Shown in pieces: positions 23,046-30,450 of a DNA stretch of 32,208 nucleotides. The notes beneath the pieces are model-generated. The model had not been told where the DNA came from and did not search any database. It saw nothing but the letters and a program-made list of their open reading frames with translations. Each line of letters begins with the position of its first letter. Positions within the stretch are counted from its first letter, which is position 1. A program made the translations under genes and the position numbers. Source of the stretch: Nanobdellota archaeon (GTDB lineage: Archaea > Nanobdellota > Nanobdellia > PEZQ01); assembly GCA_018220985.1 (NCBI GenBank), contig JAAOXS010000016.1, positions 1 to 32,208 on the forward strand, read 5' to 3'.

Positions 23046-23642
23046 ATGCAAGTTATGTTTGTAACAAGTAATGTCAGCAAGTTTGCTTTAGCTAAGCGTG
23101 TGTTGGAAAAAAATGGGATTGGCTTGTTGCAAACAGAATTAGATATTCGTGAGATTCAAAGTGATGATATTGAAGAAATCGCTGTTGATAAAGCGAAAAA
23201 AGCTTTTGCAATTTTAAAGAAACCATTGATTGTTGATGATAGTTGTTTTGTTTTAAAAAAGTTCAATACTTTTCCAGGCGCGTTTTCAAAGTACGTTTTG
23301 AAAAGTATTGGTTTAAGTGGTATTATGAAATTAGTTGATGATGATAGGCATTGCGCTTTTAACAGCATTCTTGTTTACATTGATGATAAGTGTGTTAGAA
23401 TTTTTAAGTTGGAAGATCCTGGAACTGTTTCTTTCAAAATTTCTGATGTTAATCTGCCTGAAGCGTGGAGTGATTTGTGGAAAATTTTTATTCCTGAAGG
23501 TTATAACAATACTGTTAGTGATATGAATGATGTTGAAAGGAATAGTTATTATTCTTCTTTTCAGGAAGTAACGCATTATCAAAAGTTTGCGGATTGGTTT
23601 AATTCATTTTCTTTTTCTGTAAATCCAAATTCCGAAAAGTAA
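23046..23642 (+). CDS. rdgB: Non-canonical purine NTP pyrophosphatase (RdgB/HAM1 family)
   Basis: A 198-residue enzyme expected to hydrolyse ITP, dITP and XTP to monophosphates, cleaning the nucleotide pool. Family motifs are TSNVSKFALAKRVL (7-20, the substrate-binding T-x-N..K pattern), IVDDSCFVLKKFNTFPGAFS (with the metal-binding and base-contacting VDDS) and the C-terminal VERNSYYSSFQE region. The usual second motif glycine in VDDSGL is cysteine here. It follows the OB protein by 11 nt, with no Shine-Dalgarno site seen, and its last 39 nt overlap the convergent HTH gene. Confidence 0.88.
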   Translation: MQVMFVTSNVSKFALAKRVLEKNGIGLLQTELDIREIQSDDIEEIAVDKAKKAFAILKKPLIVDDSCFVLKKFNTFPGAFSKYVLKSIGLSGIMKLVDDDRHCAFNSILVYIDDKCVRIFKLEDPGTVSFKISDVNLPEAWSDLWKIFIPEGYNNTVSDMNDVERNSYYSSFQEVTHYQKFADWFNSFSFSVNPNSEK

Positions 23643-24095
23643 TGGTGTAATGATTAAGATTATTATTTCAGCACTTAGTTGAATTGAATTATTTATTGTT
23701 TCTTGCACAGTATTTCGAAGTAACGTGTCAGCTTCTACCATTATAAGCGCGCGTTCGGGTTGAAGTATAATTTTTTGCGTGTATTGGAAAGCTATGAACA
23801 AGTACATCATTAAAAATGCTGCTTTTATTTCAGCATCTTTCATTAGTGATTTCATAAATTTTTTCAAATCATTAACCCATTTCTTTTTATAATCTTCTCT
23901 TACAGTGCAAGTAGTAATTTTTCTTTTTCCTTTTTTCGTTTTCGTAATGTTCAATAATTCTAAGTCTTCCATTTCTGATACAAGTTTATGCGTGTATGAG
24001 TAGTAGTTTCCAGTTTTTTTCGCTATTTGACTTATGGACAAGCCAGGTTCTTCAATTAGTATTTTCGTAATTTCATCTTTCAGTTTTAAGTCCAT
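23604..24095 (-). CDS. Membrane-tethered winged-helix transcriptional regulator
   Basis: A 163-residue protein. Residues 1-67 form a winged helix-turn-helix (KILIEEPGLSISQIAKKTGN, then a recognition helix YSYTHKLVSEMEDLELL and a basic wing KTKKGKRK), like archaeal ArsR/MarR-type proteins. Two hydrophobic segments follow at about 92-110 and 141-159, the protein ending with IYRKRK. It therefore looks like a DNA-binding domain anchored in the membrane, with about 30 residues between the segments outside. It is divergent from the secreted protein gene at 24191, so regulation of that gene is a reasonable inference. A TTTTAATA element lies about 26 nt before the start. The 3' end overlaps the ITPase gene. 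Confidence 0.82.
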   Translation of the reverse strand: MDLKLKDEITKILIEEPGLSISQIAKKTGNYYSYTHKLVSEMEDLELLNITKTKKGKRKITTCTVREDYKKKWVNDLKKFMKSLMKDAEIKAAFLMMYLFIAFQYTQKIILQPERALIMVEADTLLRNTVQETINNSIQLSAEIIILIITPLLFGIWIYRKRK

Positions 24096-24190
24096 GTAAA
24101 AGAATTTATTTATTTCAGTATTAAAAGTTGTGTATAAACAATTATTTATGCATTGTTTAAATAGTAGTATTATATTGTTTAATTCTTACA
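24096..24190. promoter_or_regulatory. Divergent promoter region: wHTH gene and secreted-protein gene
   Basis: Ninety-five bases separate the two starts. On the minus strand TTTTAATA (about 24118-24126) is about 26 nt before the wHTH ATG. On the plus strand GTTTAAATAG (24155-24164) is about 30 nt before the ATG at 24191. AT-rich short palindromes lie between, but I cannot define an operator. Confidence 0.5.
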
Positions 24191-25810
24191 ATGAGAAGAA
24201 TCGCTTTCGTACTATTATTCGTTTTCGTTGCGGGAATGGCAAGTGCTACTTCATCTAGTGAAGTTGAAAGTGTTGCTATTAGTCTGCCAAGTCCTGATTA
24301 TGAAAAGGATGTTCAGTGCGAGGTTAGTGAAGTTTTTATTAATTCTGTTTTGGAGCCTGTTCTTTTAGAGTTAAACTTAACAGATTACTCTTACAGTAAT
24401 ATGACTAATAAACGGTGTTATTCTTATAGTAATTCTAATAGTGTTTATTTAAATGTTGATTTGAAGCGAAGTGAAAGTGACTATAAAGTTAAGCGTTTAA
24501 GTTTTTCAGTTTACACATCTACGGATTATGATTATTCAATGCTTTTTTCTGATTTGGAGGATGAAAAATTAGGTTGGACTTTGAAGAGGAAGTTCATTGA
24601 CTTTTTTGAGAATGGAACTGATGAAGAATATTATGTTAGGATTAGCGCGGATTATGGTGGTGAAGAGTATGATTGTAATGCGTTAAAAATCTATTATGAT
24701 AATTTGATTGGTGAAAAATACTTTGAAGAAAGTAAAGGTTATTGCAGTATTGTTATTAAAACTAAAAATTCTGAAATTAATAGTTTAGTTTCTAATAATA
24801 TTAGTTGGATTAATTACTTCGCTGAAACATTAAGGTATAGTTTTGAAGGTTACTCTAATGGAGTTTTTGATTTGGATAGTTTAAGTAAGAGTCTTGGGTG
24901 CAGTTTGAACAGTAATGATTATTATTATCCTGAAGTCGAGCTTGAGTGTTATGGTATTTATAAGGATAAAACAAGGATTCATTTTTCAGCTCACACGAAT
25001 ATTGGTGTGGGTTATGCTTATGTGAATGCTTATGGTTACGAGAATGGTGATGCAATTCTTAGTGTTAATGCGTATGGAAAAAATGTTAGTGAAAGCGCTG
25101 TGTTAAGTTTTGTTAGTGAAGTTACTAGTGCGTATTTGGGTAAGCAGTATTCTTTAAGTCTTGAAAGTGATGAGCGTGAAATGTTTATCAGCGATAAAGG
25201 TGAGTTCAAGTCTTTCAGTGGTAAAGCTAAGATTTCAAGTTTTAGCGTGGACGTTTCAAGTTTGAGTTTGGAGGAATTTTCTAATAATAAGTATTATTCT
25301 AGTGAGAATGTTTCAGTGAGTGTTAGTGTACCTTACATTCAAGTGCACGTTCCGGAAGAATTGCGGGACGCTCAAGTAGTTAGTGGTGGTGAAAAAGTTT
25401 TGATGCCTTATTATTGGGGTCAGAGTTTCATAATTACTAGTGATAAAGTGTTTTCCAGCGCGAATTTGGAGGAGAATAATCCGGTTCTTGCAGAAAAGAA
25501 GATTAAAGAGTTTATTAGTTCTTACGTTAACACGGGTAGTTGGGTTTTGGACATGTCCGTGACGGGGGGTTGGTATTATCCTTATCCTCTTGGCGTGAGA
25601 GGTGGCGTGATAGAGGATACTGCTATGGTTAGCGTTTCATCTGATTTGAGCGTGGTTAAAAGTTCAAGTGAGTCTCTTGGAAGCATTTCAGCTCAAGGCG
25701 TTAGTGATTCTTTTGTTTCAGAGTTCCCTGAGTTTGAAGAATTGGATGTTAAAGAATCCTCTGTGCTTGAGTCAATATTTAATTTTGTTAAAGGTTTGTT
25801 CGGAAAATAG
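24191..25810 (+). CDS. Large secreted or surface protein with Sec signal peptide, unknown function
   Basis: A 539-residue protein. MRRIAFVLLFVFVAGMASATSSS is a classical Sec signal with an ASA-T cleavage site near residue 19. The remainder is exported, rich in Ser, Tyr, Glu and Val, acidic and beta-rich, with a few NLT/NMT/NVS sequons and six or more cysteines in the first half (near 43, 74, 160, 180 and 240). No catalytic motif or membrane anchor was found; the C-terminus LESIFNFVKGLFGK is an amphipathic helix. The middle region (about 230-330) has tandem Tyr/Ala-rich strands. The gene is preceded by a divergent membrane wHTH gene and followed by an SdpI-type protein. Function unknown. Confidence 0.85.
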   Translation: MRRIAFVLLFVFVAGMASATSSSEVESVAISLPSPDYEKDVQCEVSEVFINSVLEPVLLELNLTDYSYSNMTNKRCYSYSNSNSVYLNVDLKRSESDYKVKRLSFSVYTSTDYDYSMLFSDLEDEKLGWTLKRKFIDFFENGTDEEYYVRISADYGGEEYDCNALKIYYDNLIGEKYFEESKGYCSIVIKTKNSEINSLVSNNISWINYFAETLRYSFEGYSNGVFDLDSLSKSLGCSLNSNDYYYPEVELECYGIYKDKTRIHFSAHTNIGVGYAYVNAYGYENGDAILSVNAYGKNVSESAVLSFVSEVTSAYLGKQYSLSLESDEREMFISDKGEFKSFSGKAKISSFSVDVSSLSLEEFSNNKYYSSENVSVSVSVPYIQVHVPEELRDAQVVSGGEKVLMPYYWGQSFIITSDKVFSSANLEENNPVLAEKKIKEFISSYVNTGSWVLDMSVTGGWYYPYPLGVRGGVIEDTAMVSVSSDLSVVKSSSESLGSISAQGVSDSFVSEFPEFEELDVKESSVLESIFNFVKGLFGK

Positions 25811-25860
25811 TTTTTGCTTTCCAGTAATTATTTTAATCATAACTTAGTAATTATGTATTG

Positions 25861-26493
25861 ATGAAAAAAATTAATTTGTTATTAATGAGTGTTATTTCAT
25901 TATCAGTTATGGTTAGCGTTCTTGTTTATCCGAACATGCCTGATTCAATGGTTTCTCATTGGAGTATTGGTGGTGTTCCTAATGGTTTCATGCCTAAGAT
26001 TGCTGGCTTGTTTTTGATGCCTGTAATTTCTGTTTTCATTACGGGTTTGTTTTTGTTAATTCCCAAGATTGATCCTAAAAAGAAGAATATCAAAAAATTT
26101 CGGAAACAGTATGATTTGTTCATTTTTATAATCATTTTTTTCATGCTTTACATTCATTTATTAGTTATTCTTTGGAATCTTGGCGCAGTTTTTAGTATTA
26201 TCCAATTTTTATCACCTGCTTTCGCAGTGTTGTTTTATTATATTGGAATCTTATTTAGTAAGGCTAAGCAGAATTGGTTTATTGGTATTCGAACGCCATG
26301 GACTTTGAGCAGTAAAAGGGTTTGGGATAAAACGCATAGAAAAGGTTCTTTTTTGTTTAAGGTTGTTGGCGTGTTAAGCATTTTTGGCGTTTTCTTTTCT
26401 GATTTCGCTCTTTTCTTTTTGTTAGTTCCTGTTTTGTTTAGTGTTGTTTTTCTTTTTATTTATTCTTATTTCGAGTTTAAACGGGTTGGGTAA
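25861..26493 (+). CDS. SdpI/YhfL-family membrane protein (DUF1648 + SdpI)
   Basis: A 211-residue polytopic membrane protein. The N-terminal PNMPDSMVSHWSIGGVPNGF (about 23-42) is the DUF1648 signature. The C-terminal half holds the SdpI signature NWFIGIRTPWTLSSKRVWDK (139-158) followed by THR. Six hydrophobic segments are visible (about 5-23, 48-66, 82-102, 108-130, 166-184, 186-206). In Bacillus the family member SdpI gives immunity to the SdpC toxin and senses it; in archaea the role is unknown. ATG 25861 is chosen over TTG 25858, with TTTTAATC about 26 nt upstream. Its 3' end overlaps the aIF2-beta promoter. Confidence 0.88.
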   Translation: MKKINLLLMSVISLSVMVSVLVYPNMPDSMVSHWSIGGVPNGFMPKIAGLFLMPVISVFITGLFLLIPKIDPKKKNIKKFRKQYDLFIFIIIFFMLYIHLLVILWNLGAVFSIIQFLSPAFAVLFYYIGILFSKAKQNWFIGIRTPWTLSSKRVWDKTHRKGSFLFKVVGVLSIFGVFFSDFALFFLLVPVLFSVVFLFIYSYFEFKRVG

Positions 26494-26527
26494 ACCTTTA
26501 AAAGAGAATGCTTATTCTTTATTGTTC

Positions 26528-26941
26528 ATGAGTGGTAAGGATTATTTAGCAATGTTGGATGATGCGCGTAAACATCTTCCTGAAAGGGTTTTTGAAAAAT
26601 CTCGTTTTGAAATTCCGCGCACGCAGAGTTTTATTGAGGGTAAGAAAACTGTTTTCACAAATTTTGGTAAAATTGCTTCTTACATATCTCGTGATGAATC
26701 GCATTTTTGCAAGTTTTTAACAAAGGAGTTGGGAACTGGTGGGGTTATGGAATCAGGTAAGCTTGTTCTTGTTGGTAAGTTTTCTAATTTTTTGTTGAAT
26801 GAGAAAGTGAATAAGTATATTAAAGCATTTGTTACTTGTAAGGAATGCGGTAAGCAGGACACTTTGTTAAGTAAAGAGGATCGTGTGTGGTTTTTGAAGT
26901 GTGAGGCTTGTGGCGCTAAGCGTCCTGTAATAAATGTTTGA
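26528..26941 (+). CDS. Translation initiation factor aIF2 subunit beta
   Basis: A 137-residue subunit of the aIF2 heterotrimer that delivers initiator tRNA to the small ribosomal subunit. Recognisable parts are the start DYLAMLDDARKHLPERVF, the central FEIPRTQSFIEGKKTVFTNF, KFLTKELGTGGVMESGKLVL, and the C-terminal zinc ribbon with CKEC and CEAC (ending GAKRPVINV). I start at ATG 26528, matching the family length. The open frame extends upstream to 26441 but only through hydrophobic residues overlapping SdpI. CCTTTAAAAG (26495-26504) lies about 28 nt before this ATG, consistent with leaderless transcription. It leads a translation operon with DUF424 and the Nmd3-like gene. Confidence 0.95.
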   Translation: MSGKDYLAMLDDARKHLPERVFEKSRFEIPRTQSFIEGKKTVFTNFGKIASYISRDESHFCKFLTKELGTGGVMESGKLVLVGKFSNFLLNEKVNKYIKAFVTCKECGKQDTLLSKEDRVWFLKCEACGAKRPVINV

Positions 26942-26944
26942 ATA

Positions 26945-27247
26945 ATGATTTTAAAAGTGCATGAAGTCAAGCAAGGTGGTAATACAAAGTTAGTTGTTGC
27001 TTTATGCGATGATGATTTAGTTGGGAAAATTTTAGGTGATGGTTTTTTTGTTAATCCTCGTTTTTACGGTGGTGAGAAGTATGGTGAGAAGCGCGTTTTG
27101 GAGTTGTTAAGTAGTGCGAGTGTTGTTAACGCTGTTGGTGAGGATAGTGTTAGATTATTGTTAAATCATGATTTAGTGAAAAGTGAAAATGTTGTTAGTG
27201 TGGGTGGTGTTCCTCATGCTCAAGTTTTTGTGGTAAATGTTTTATGA
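26945..27247 (+). CDS. DUF424 family protein
   Basis: A 100-residue archaeal protein matching DUF424: an N-terminal strand (MILKVHEVKQGGNTKLVVAL), then DDDLVGKILGDGFFVNPRFY and a C-terminal NVVSVGGVPHAQVFVV. The family is small and conserved in archaea, and is often near aIF2-beta; its function is not established. It begins 3 nt after the aIF2-beta stop and overlaps the Nmd3-like gene by 4 nt (ATGA), so all three are likely translated together. No cysteines typical of zinc binding are conserved. Confidence 0.85.
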   Translation: MILKVHEVKQGGNTKLVVALCDDDLVGKILGDGFFVNPRFYGGEKYGEKRVLELLSSASVVNAVGEDSVRLLLNHDLVKSENVVSVGGVPHAQVFVVNVL

Positions 27248-27633
27248 AAAGTGTTCGCGTTAAAATTTGTAAGTTGTGTAAGCAAATGTTTTGGCATAAT
27301 AAGAAGATTAAGCCTGGGAAAGTTATGGATTTTGACGTTGTTGTTGAGGAAGTGGTTTGTAAGGATTGTGAACCGAAGCCTTTTAGAGCTCTTGTCCAGT
27401 TGCGCGGTTTCAGTGAGCCTGTGTTCGGCGATTTTAAGAATAGTTTAAAGTTGTGGAAAAAGGTTAAGGGTGGTTTTGATTTGCAGTTTTCTACTGCACG
27501 TTCTTCTAACGCGTATTATAAGTGGTTGAAAAAGAAGATGCCTGATTTGAAAGTGAAGCGCACTAGGTCTCATGTGAGCACGAAGGGTGGGGAAAAAATT
27601 TATCGTCCAACAATTTGTTTTAGAAAAATTTAA
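27244..27633 (+). CDS. Short Nmd3-like protein (60S/50S export and assembly factor family)
   Basis: A 129-residue protein. It begins with a zinc ribbon CKLC...CKDC (about 9-12 and 39-42), then RALVQLRGFSEPVFG, and a conserved core KKVKGGFDLQFSTARSSNAY followed by a lysine-rich SHVSTKGGEKIYRP end, which matches the Nmd3 core (GxDFxF...R.HA pattern). Full-length archaeal Nmd3 proteins are larger, so this is a reduced version, with one CxxC pair set rather than several. In eukaryotes Nmd3 works in large-subunit maturation and export; the archaeal role is in ribosome assembly or is uncertain. The frame is intact, so this appears to be the natural length. Confidence 0.75.
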   Translation: MKSVRVKICKLCKQMFWHNKKIKPGKVMDFDVVVEEVVCKDCEPKPFRALVQLRGFSEPVFGDFKNSLKLWKKVKGGFDLQFSTARSSNAYYKWLKKKMPDLKVKRTRSHVSTKGGEKIYRPTICFRKI

Positions 27634-27659
27634 AAACGTGATAAAATTCAATTTTTTTT

Positions 27660-28604
27660 ATGATTAATAAAAAAGTCTTAGAATTCGTTAAAGAAGGAGT
27701 ATTGCCCTACAATTTAAAAAATAATGAGGAGCAATTTGAAGAAGAGGAAAAACGTTTTTTATCTAATGCTTTAGAATACACTAAAAAAAGAGATTATATT
27801 ATTAATAATTTAGATAATGTTTTTCAAGTTGATAATTTAAATTTTGACTTAATAAGTGAAGTTAACTTTTCTCATTTAAATATTAATTTTAAAGTTCCAA
27901 TTTTAATCATGGACGCTGGTCTTGAAGATTTAGTAAAATATCATAAAGTTGAAAATTATACTCGTGAAAACATATATGAAAATCATTATGAACAAGAACG
28001 AAGTTATGTTAAAAGACCTATAAAAAAAGGTTTTATTGAAAAAATAAAATTACACTATTATAGTGAAAAATATGGATACTGGCATGATTCTCCATTTTCA
28101 GAACAGCCAATTATTATTCTTCCTAAATCATATTCTGAAAGTGATTTGCACCTAAAAGCAATTTATGCAATAAGAAATAATATTTCTAAAATAAACAGAG
28201 ATGAAAAGATGAATTTTTTAATAAGTGAGTTTGTAGCAAAAAATGGGCAAAATTTAACACCTATCCAATGGGGTGTATCTCTCGATGAGAGTAAAGTAAC
28301 ATTAAAGAACTATTTGTTTCTAGGAATCAAATATTATAAAACTAACAGCAAAACAAGAAATATAGTACATAATTTTAGTAAATTATTATGTACTAATCAA
28401 AAGATTAGTAAGCTTCTTCTTCACGTAAAACAAACTGATATGCCTCTTTTAATTGAGTATGGCATTACTAATTTTTTAAGTAAGCAGATAAATAAAGAAG
28501 AAGTTCTATATGTTGGAGGTTCAGATAGTAATATTGTTAAAGAACGTAATTTCAAAAGTTTTGTTGGAACAGTTATAAAACATCATTATAAGCATGAATT
28601 TTGA
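27660..28604 (+). CDS. Orphan protein of unknown function, compositionally atypical
   Basis: A 314-residue protein I do not recognise. It is Lys/Asn/Ile/Tyr-rich, has no signal peptide or membrane segment, and shows no P-loop, zinc or nuclease motif. Noticeable parts are a charged N-terminus (NNEEQFEEEEKRF), YYSEKYGYWHDSPFSEQPII and LYVGGSDSNIVKERNF near the end. Codon use stands apart: A-rich with many AAA, AAT and ATA codons, while adjacent genes are T/G-rich. That suggests a gene acquired recently, or one under different constraints. ATTTAAAAAC (27628-27637) is about 27 nt before the ATG, so it may be transcribed alone and leaderless. It interrupts an otherwise translation-related neighbourhood. 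Confidence 0.8.
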   Translation: MINKKVLEFVKEGVLPYNLKNNEEQFEEEEKRFLSNALEYTKKRDYIINNLDNVFQVDNLNFDLISEVNFSHLNINFKVPILIMDAGLEDLVKYHKVENYTRENIYENHYEQERSYVKRPIKKGFIEKIKLHYYSEKYGYWHDSPFSEQPIIILPKSYSESDLHLKAIYAIRNNISKINRDEKMNFLISEFVAKNGQNLTPIQWGVSLDESKVTLKNYLFLGIKYYKTNSKTRNIVHNFSKLLCTNQKISKLLLHVKQTDMPLLIEYGITNFLSKQINKEEVLYVGGSDSNIVKERNFKSFVGTVIKHHYKHEF

Positions 28605-28720
28605 AAAAAGTTTAATTATTTTATTCAAAATAGAACTGAAGACGTTTTTTTCTAAAGAAGTTGCTTTACTCGCTAAATACAATTTTAAGAAAACACTAGT
28701 TTAAAATTTAAAAACGTAAA

Positions 28721-28821
28721 CTTTAAAACATTATTATAGTTTAATAATTCTTATGGGTGTTTGTCCCAATTGTTAGTTCTGAAAAAGATTTAACTATTAT
28801 TAATGAGGTGAGATTAGTGTT
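28721..28821 (+). promoter_or_regulatory. AsnRS promoter, leader and Shine-Dalgarno site
   Basis: The 217 bases from 28605 to 28821 form the longest non-coding stretch of the window; the first half is AT-rich with no feature I can name. CTTTAAAAC (28721-28729) is a TATA-like element; about 28 nt later stands an ATG opening a 7-codon ORF (28753-28776). The AsnRS ATG follows 45 nt after that ORF, behind GAGGTGA (28805-28811). TAGTT and AACTA form a weak 5-bp stem between them. Transcription could alternatively start from TTATTATAG (28731-28739). Confidence 0.45.
28753..28776 (+). CDS. Candidate leader peptide MGVCPNC before AsnRS
   Basis: ATG GGT GTT TGT CCC AAT TGT TAG encodes seven residues, including a CPNC motif and one Asn codon. 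Its ATG has the same distance to a TATA-like element as the leaderless protein genes in the window. A 24-bp ORF can easily arise by chance, so this is offered as a candidate only. Confidence 0.25.
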   Translation: MGVCPNC

Positions 28822-30096
28822 ATGAAACGTGTTTTTGTAAGTGAAGCTTTAAAAAAAAATGGAAGTGTTTTATTAAAAGGTTGGGTTTATCGTATTCGTA
28901 AAAGTAAAAACTTGGTTTTCATCATTTTACGAGATAGTACTGGTATTATTCAGTGCACTGTCAAAAATGATAATCCTTATTTTAATGTTGCGAATGCATT
29001 GACAATAGAATCTTCTATTGAAGTTATTGGCAAAACCAAAACTGACGCTCGTGCAGTCACAGGTGTTGAAGTTGTTGTTAATAAGGTTCACGTGTTCCAG
29101 AATGCGGAAAAGTATCCTATTACTAAAGACAAGTCCACTGAACATTTAATGGATTATCGTCATTTATGGTTACGATCGCAGAAAATGATTGCAATCCTAA
29201 AAATTCGCGAACAAGTTTTGAAAAGTTTTAGGGATTGGTATTTCAAAAATGATTATCACGAAACTAACGGTCCAATGTTTGTAGGAACTAAAGGTGAGGA
29301 AGGAGGTGAGTTGTTTGAATTGGATTATTTCGGTCAGCCAGGTTATCTTACTCAAACCTCTCAAATGCATTTAGAAGCCCTGATTTTTGCTTTAGGGAAA
29401 GTCTTCACAATTAGCCCCACTTTTAGAGCTGAAAAATCACGTACGCGCAAGCACTTAACTGAATTTTTGATGATGGAAGGGGAAATGCCTTTTTACAATT
29501 TGAGTATGGCTTTGAAAGATTTAGAGAACATGATTGTTTTCGTTTGCCGTGAAGTTGCCAAAAATTGTGATAAAGAATTATTAAGTATTGGTCAGGATCC
29601 TAAATATTTACTTTCAATTAAAGCACCTTTTGAAAAGAAAACTTATGAAACGTGCATTGATGAATTACGTAAGAAAGGCAGTAAAATAAAGTACGGTGAG
29701 GACATTAAAACTGAAGATGAGCAATTATTAATGAAAGGCAGGAAAAGTTTTTTGTTCATAACTCACTGGCCGCGTGAGTTGAAAGCGTTTTACATGAAGG
29801 TTAGTGATAATGCTAAGACTGTTGAGTGTTATGATTTGCAGGCGCCGTCTGGTTTCGGTGAGATTGTTGGAGGTTCTGAGCGTGAGACTGATATTAAGGA
29901 GATTGTTGCAAATTTGGAGCGTGAAGGTGATGATCCGAAAAGGTATGAGTGGTATTTGGATTTAAGGCGTTATGGTAGCGTGCCTCATGCGGGTTATGGT
30001 TTGGGTGTTGCAAGGTTTGTTGCTTGGTTAACTAATGCTGAACATGTGCGTGATGCTGTGCCGTTTCCAAGATTTATTAATCGTTTGAAACCTTAA
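28822..30096 (+). CDS. asnS: Asparaginyl-tRNA synthetase (class IIb)
   Basis: A 424-residue aminoacyl-tRNA synthetase. An N-terminal anticodon-binding OB fold (about 15-105, LKGWVYRIRKSKNLVFIILR) precedes the class II core. Motif 2 is in FRAEKSRTRKHLTEFLMMEGE, motif 3 in YGLGVARFVAW, and QTSQMHLEAL is the conserved substrate loop. The segment THWPRELKAFYMK and the end PFPRFINRLKP fit archaeal AsnRS rather than AspRS, which has RDPKR-type ends. I therefore call AsnRS, with a small chance of AspRS or a non-discriminating enzyme. The start is fixed by GAGGTGA 10 nt upstream. No frame damage. Confidence 0.88.
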   Translation: MKRVFVSEALKKNGSVLLKGWVYRIRKSKNLVFIILRDSTGIIQCTVKNDNPYFNVANALTIESSIEVIGKTKTDARAVTGVEVVVNKVHVFQNAEKYPITKDKSTEHLMDYRHLWLRSQKMIAILKIREQVLKSFRDWYFKNDYHETNGPMFVGTKGEEGGELFELDYFGQPGYLTQTSQMHLEALIFALGKVFTISPTFRAEKSRTRKHLTEFLMMEGEMPFYNLSMALKDLENMIVFVCREVAKNCDKELLSIGQDPKYLLSIKAPFEKKTYETCIDELRKKGSKIKYGEDIKTEDEQLLMKGRKSFLFITHWPRELKAFYMKVSDNAKTVECYDLQAPSGFGEIVGGSERETDIKEIVANLEREGDDPKRYEWYLDLRRYGSVPHAGYGLGVARFVAWLTNAEHVRDAVPFPRFINRLKP

Positions 30097-30129
30097 CCTT
30101 TTTAAACAGAACTTTAGTATTCTTTGGTT

Positions 30130-30450
30130 ATGGCCAAGTATCAGAAGAAGCGTTTTGATGATAATGTTAGTGATATTACTCGTGTTAGAATGCCTAAAAA
30201 TGGTGAAATGTTAGGTTTTGTTGAGCGTTTACTTGGCGCGGCTCGTATGTATGTTAGGTGTGAGGATGGTAAGGTTCGTCTTTGCCGTGTTCCTGGTGGT
30301 AAAAGGCGTTATGTGTGGGTTCGTGAAAATGATTTGGTTATTGTTAAGCCCTGGGAGTTAGAGGGTGATTCTAAGGGTGATGTTGTTTTTAAGTATCAGC
30401 GCACTCAAGAAGCGTATTTGCGTAATAAAGGTTTTTTGAAAAATTTATAA
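30130..30450 (+). CDS. Translation initiation factor aIF1A
   Basis: A protein of about 106 residues with an S1-type OB fold: RMPKNGEMLGFVERLLGAAR (about 20-39), MYVRCEDGKVRLCRVPGGKRR and WVRENDLVIVKPWE. It binds the ribosomal A site region during start-codon selection. Basic N- and C-terminal tails are typical. I start at ATG 30130; the open frame begins two codons earlier at TTG. CCTTTTTAAAC (30097-30107) lies about 27 nt upstream, so the mRNA is probably leaderless. The stop and the next ATG share one base (TAATG), giving translational coupling with the KH gene, a conserved archaeal pair. Confidence 0.95.
   Translation: MAKYQKKRFDDNVSDITRVRMPKNGEMLGFVERLLGAARMYVRCEDGKVRLCRVPGGKRRYVWVRENDLVIVKPWELEGDSKGDVVFKYQRTQEAYLRNKGFLKNL

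Noticed and set aside
24191-25810. Tandem domain repeats in the secreted protein
   Set aside because: Cysteine and Tyr-rich stretches recur, but I could not align them with a steady period by eye, so no repeat is claimed.
26441-26527. N-terminal extension of aIF2-beta starting at 26441
   Set aside because: It would overlap the SdpI gene by more than 50 nt in another frame and adds hydrophobic residues absent from the family. The ATG at 26528 matches the normal start.
28605-28821. tRNA or C/D box sRNA in the longest gap
   Set aside because: No TTC-loop pattern, cloverleaf stems or paired UGAUGA/CUGA boxes with a guide-length spacing could be found.
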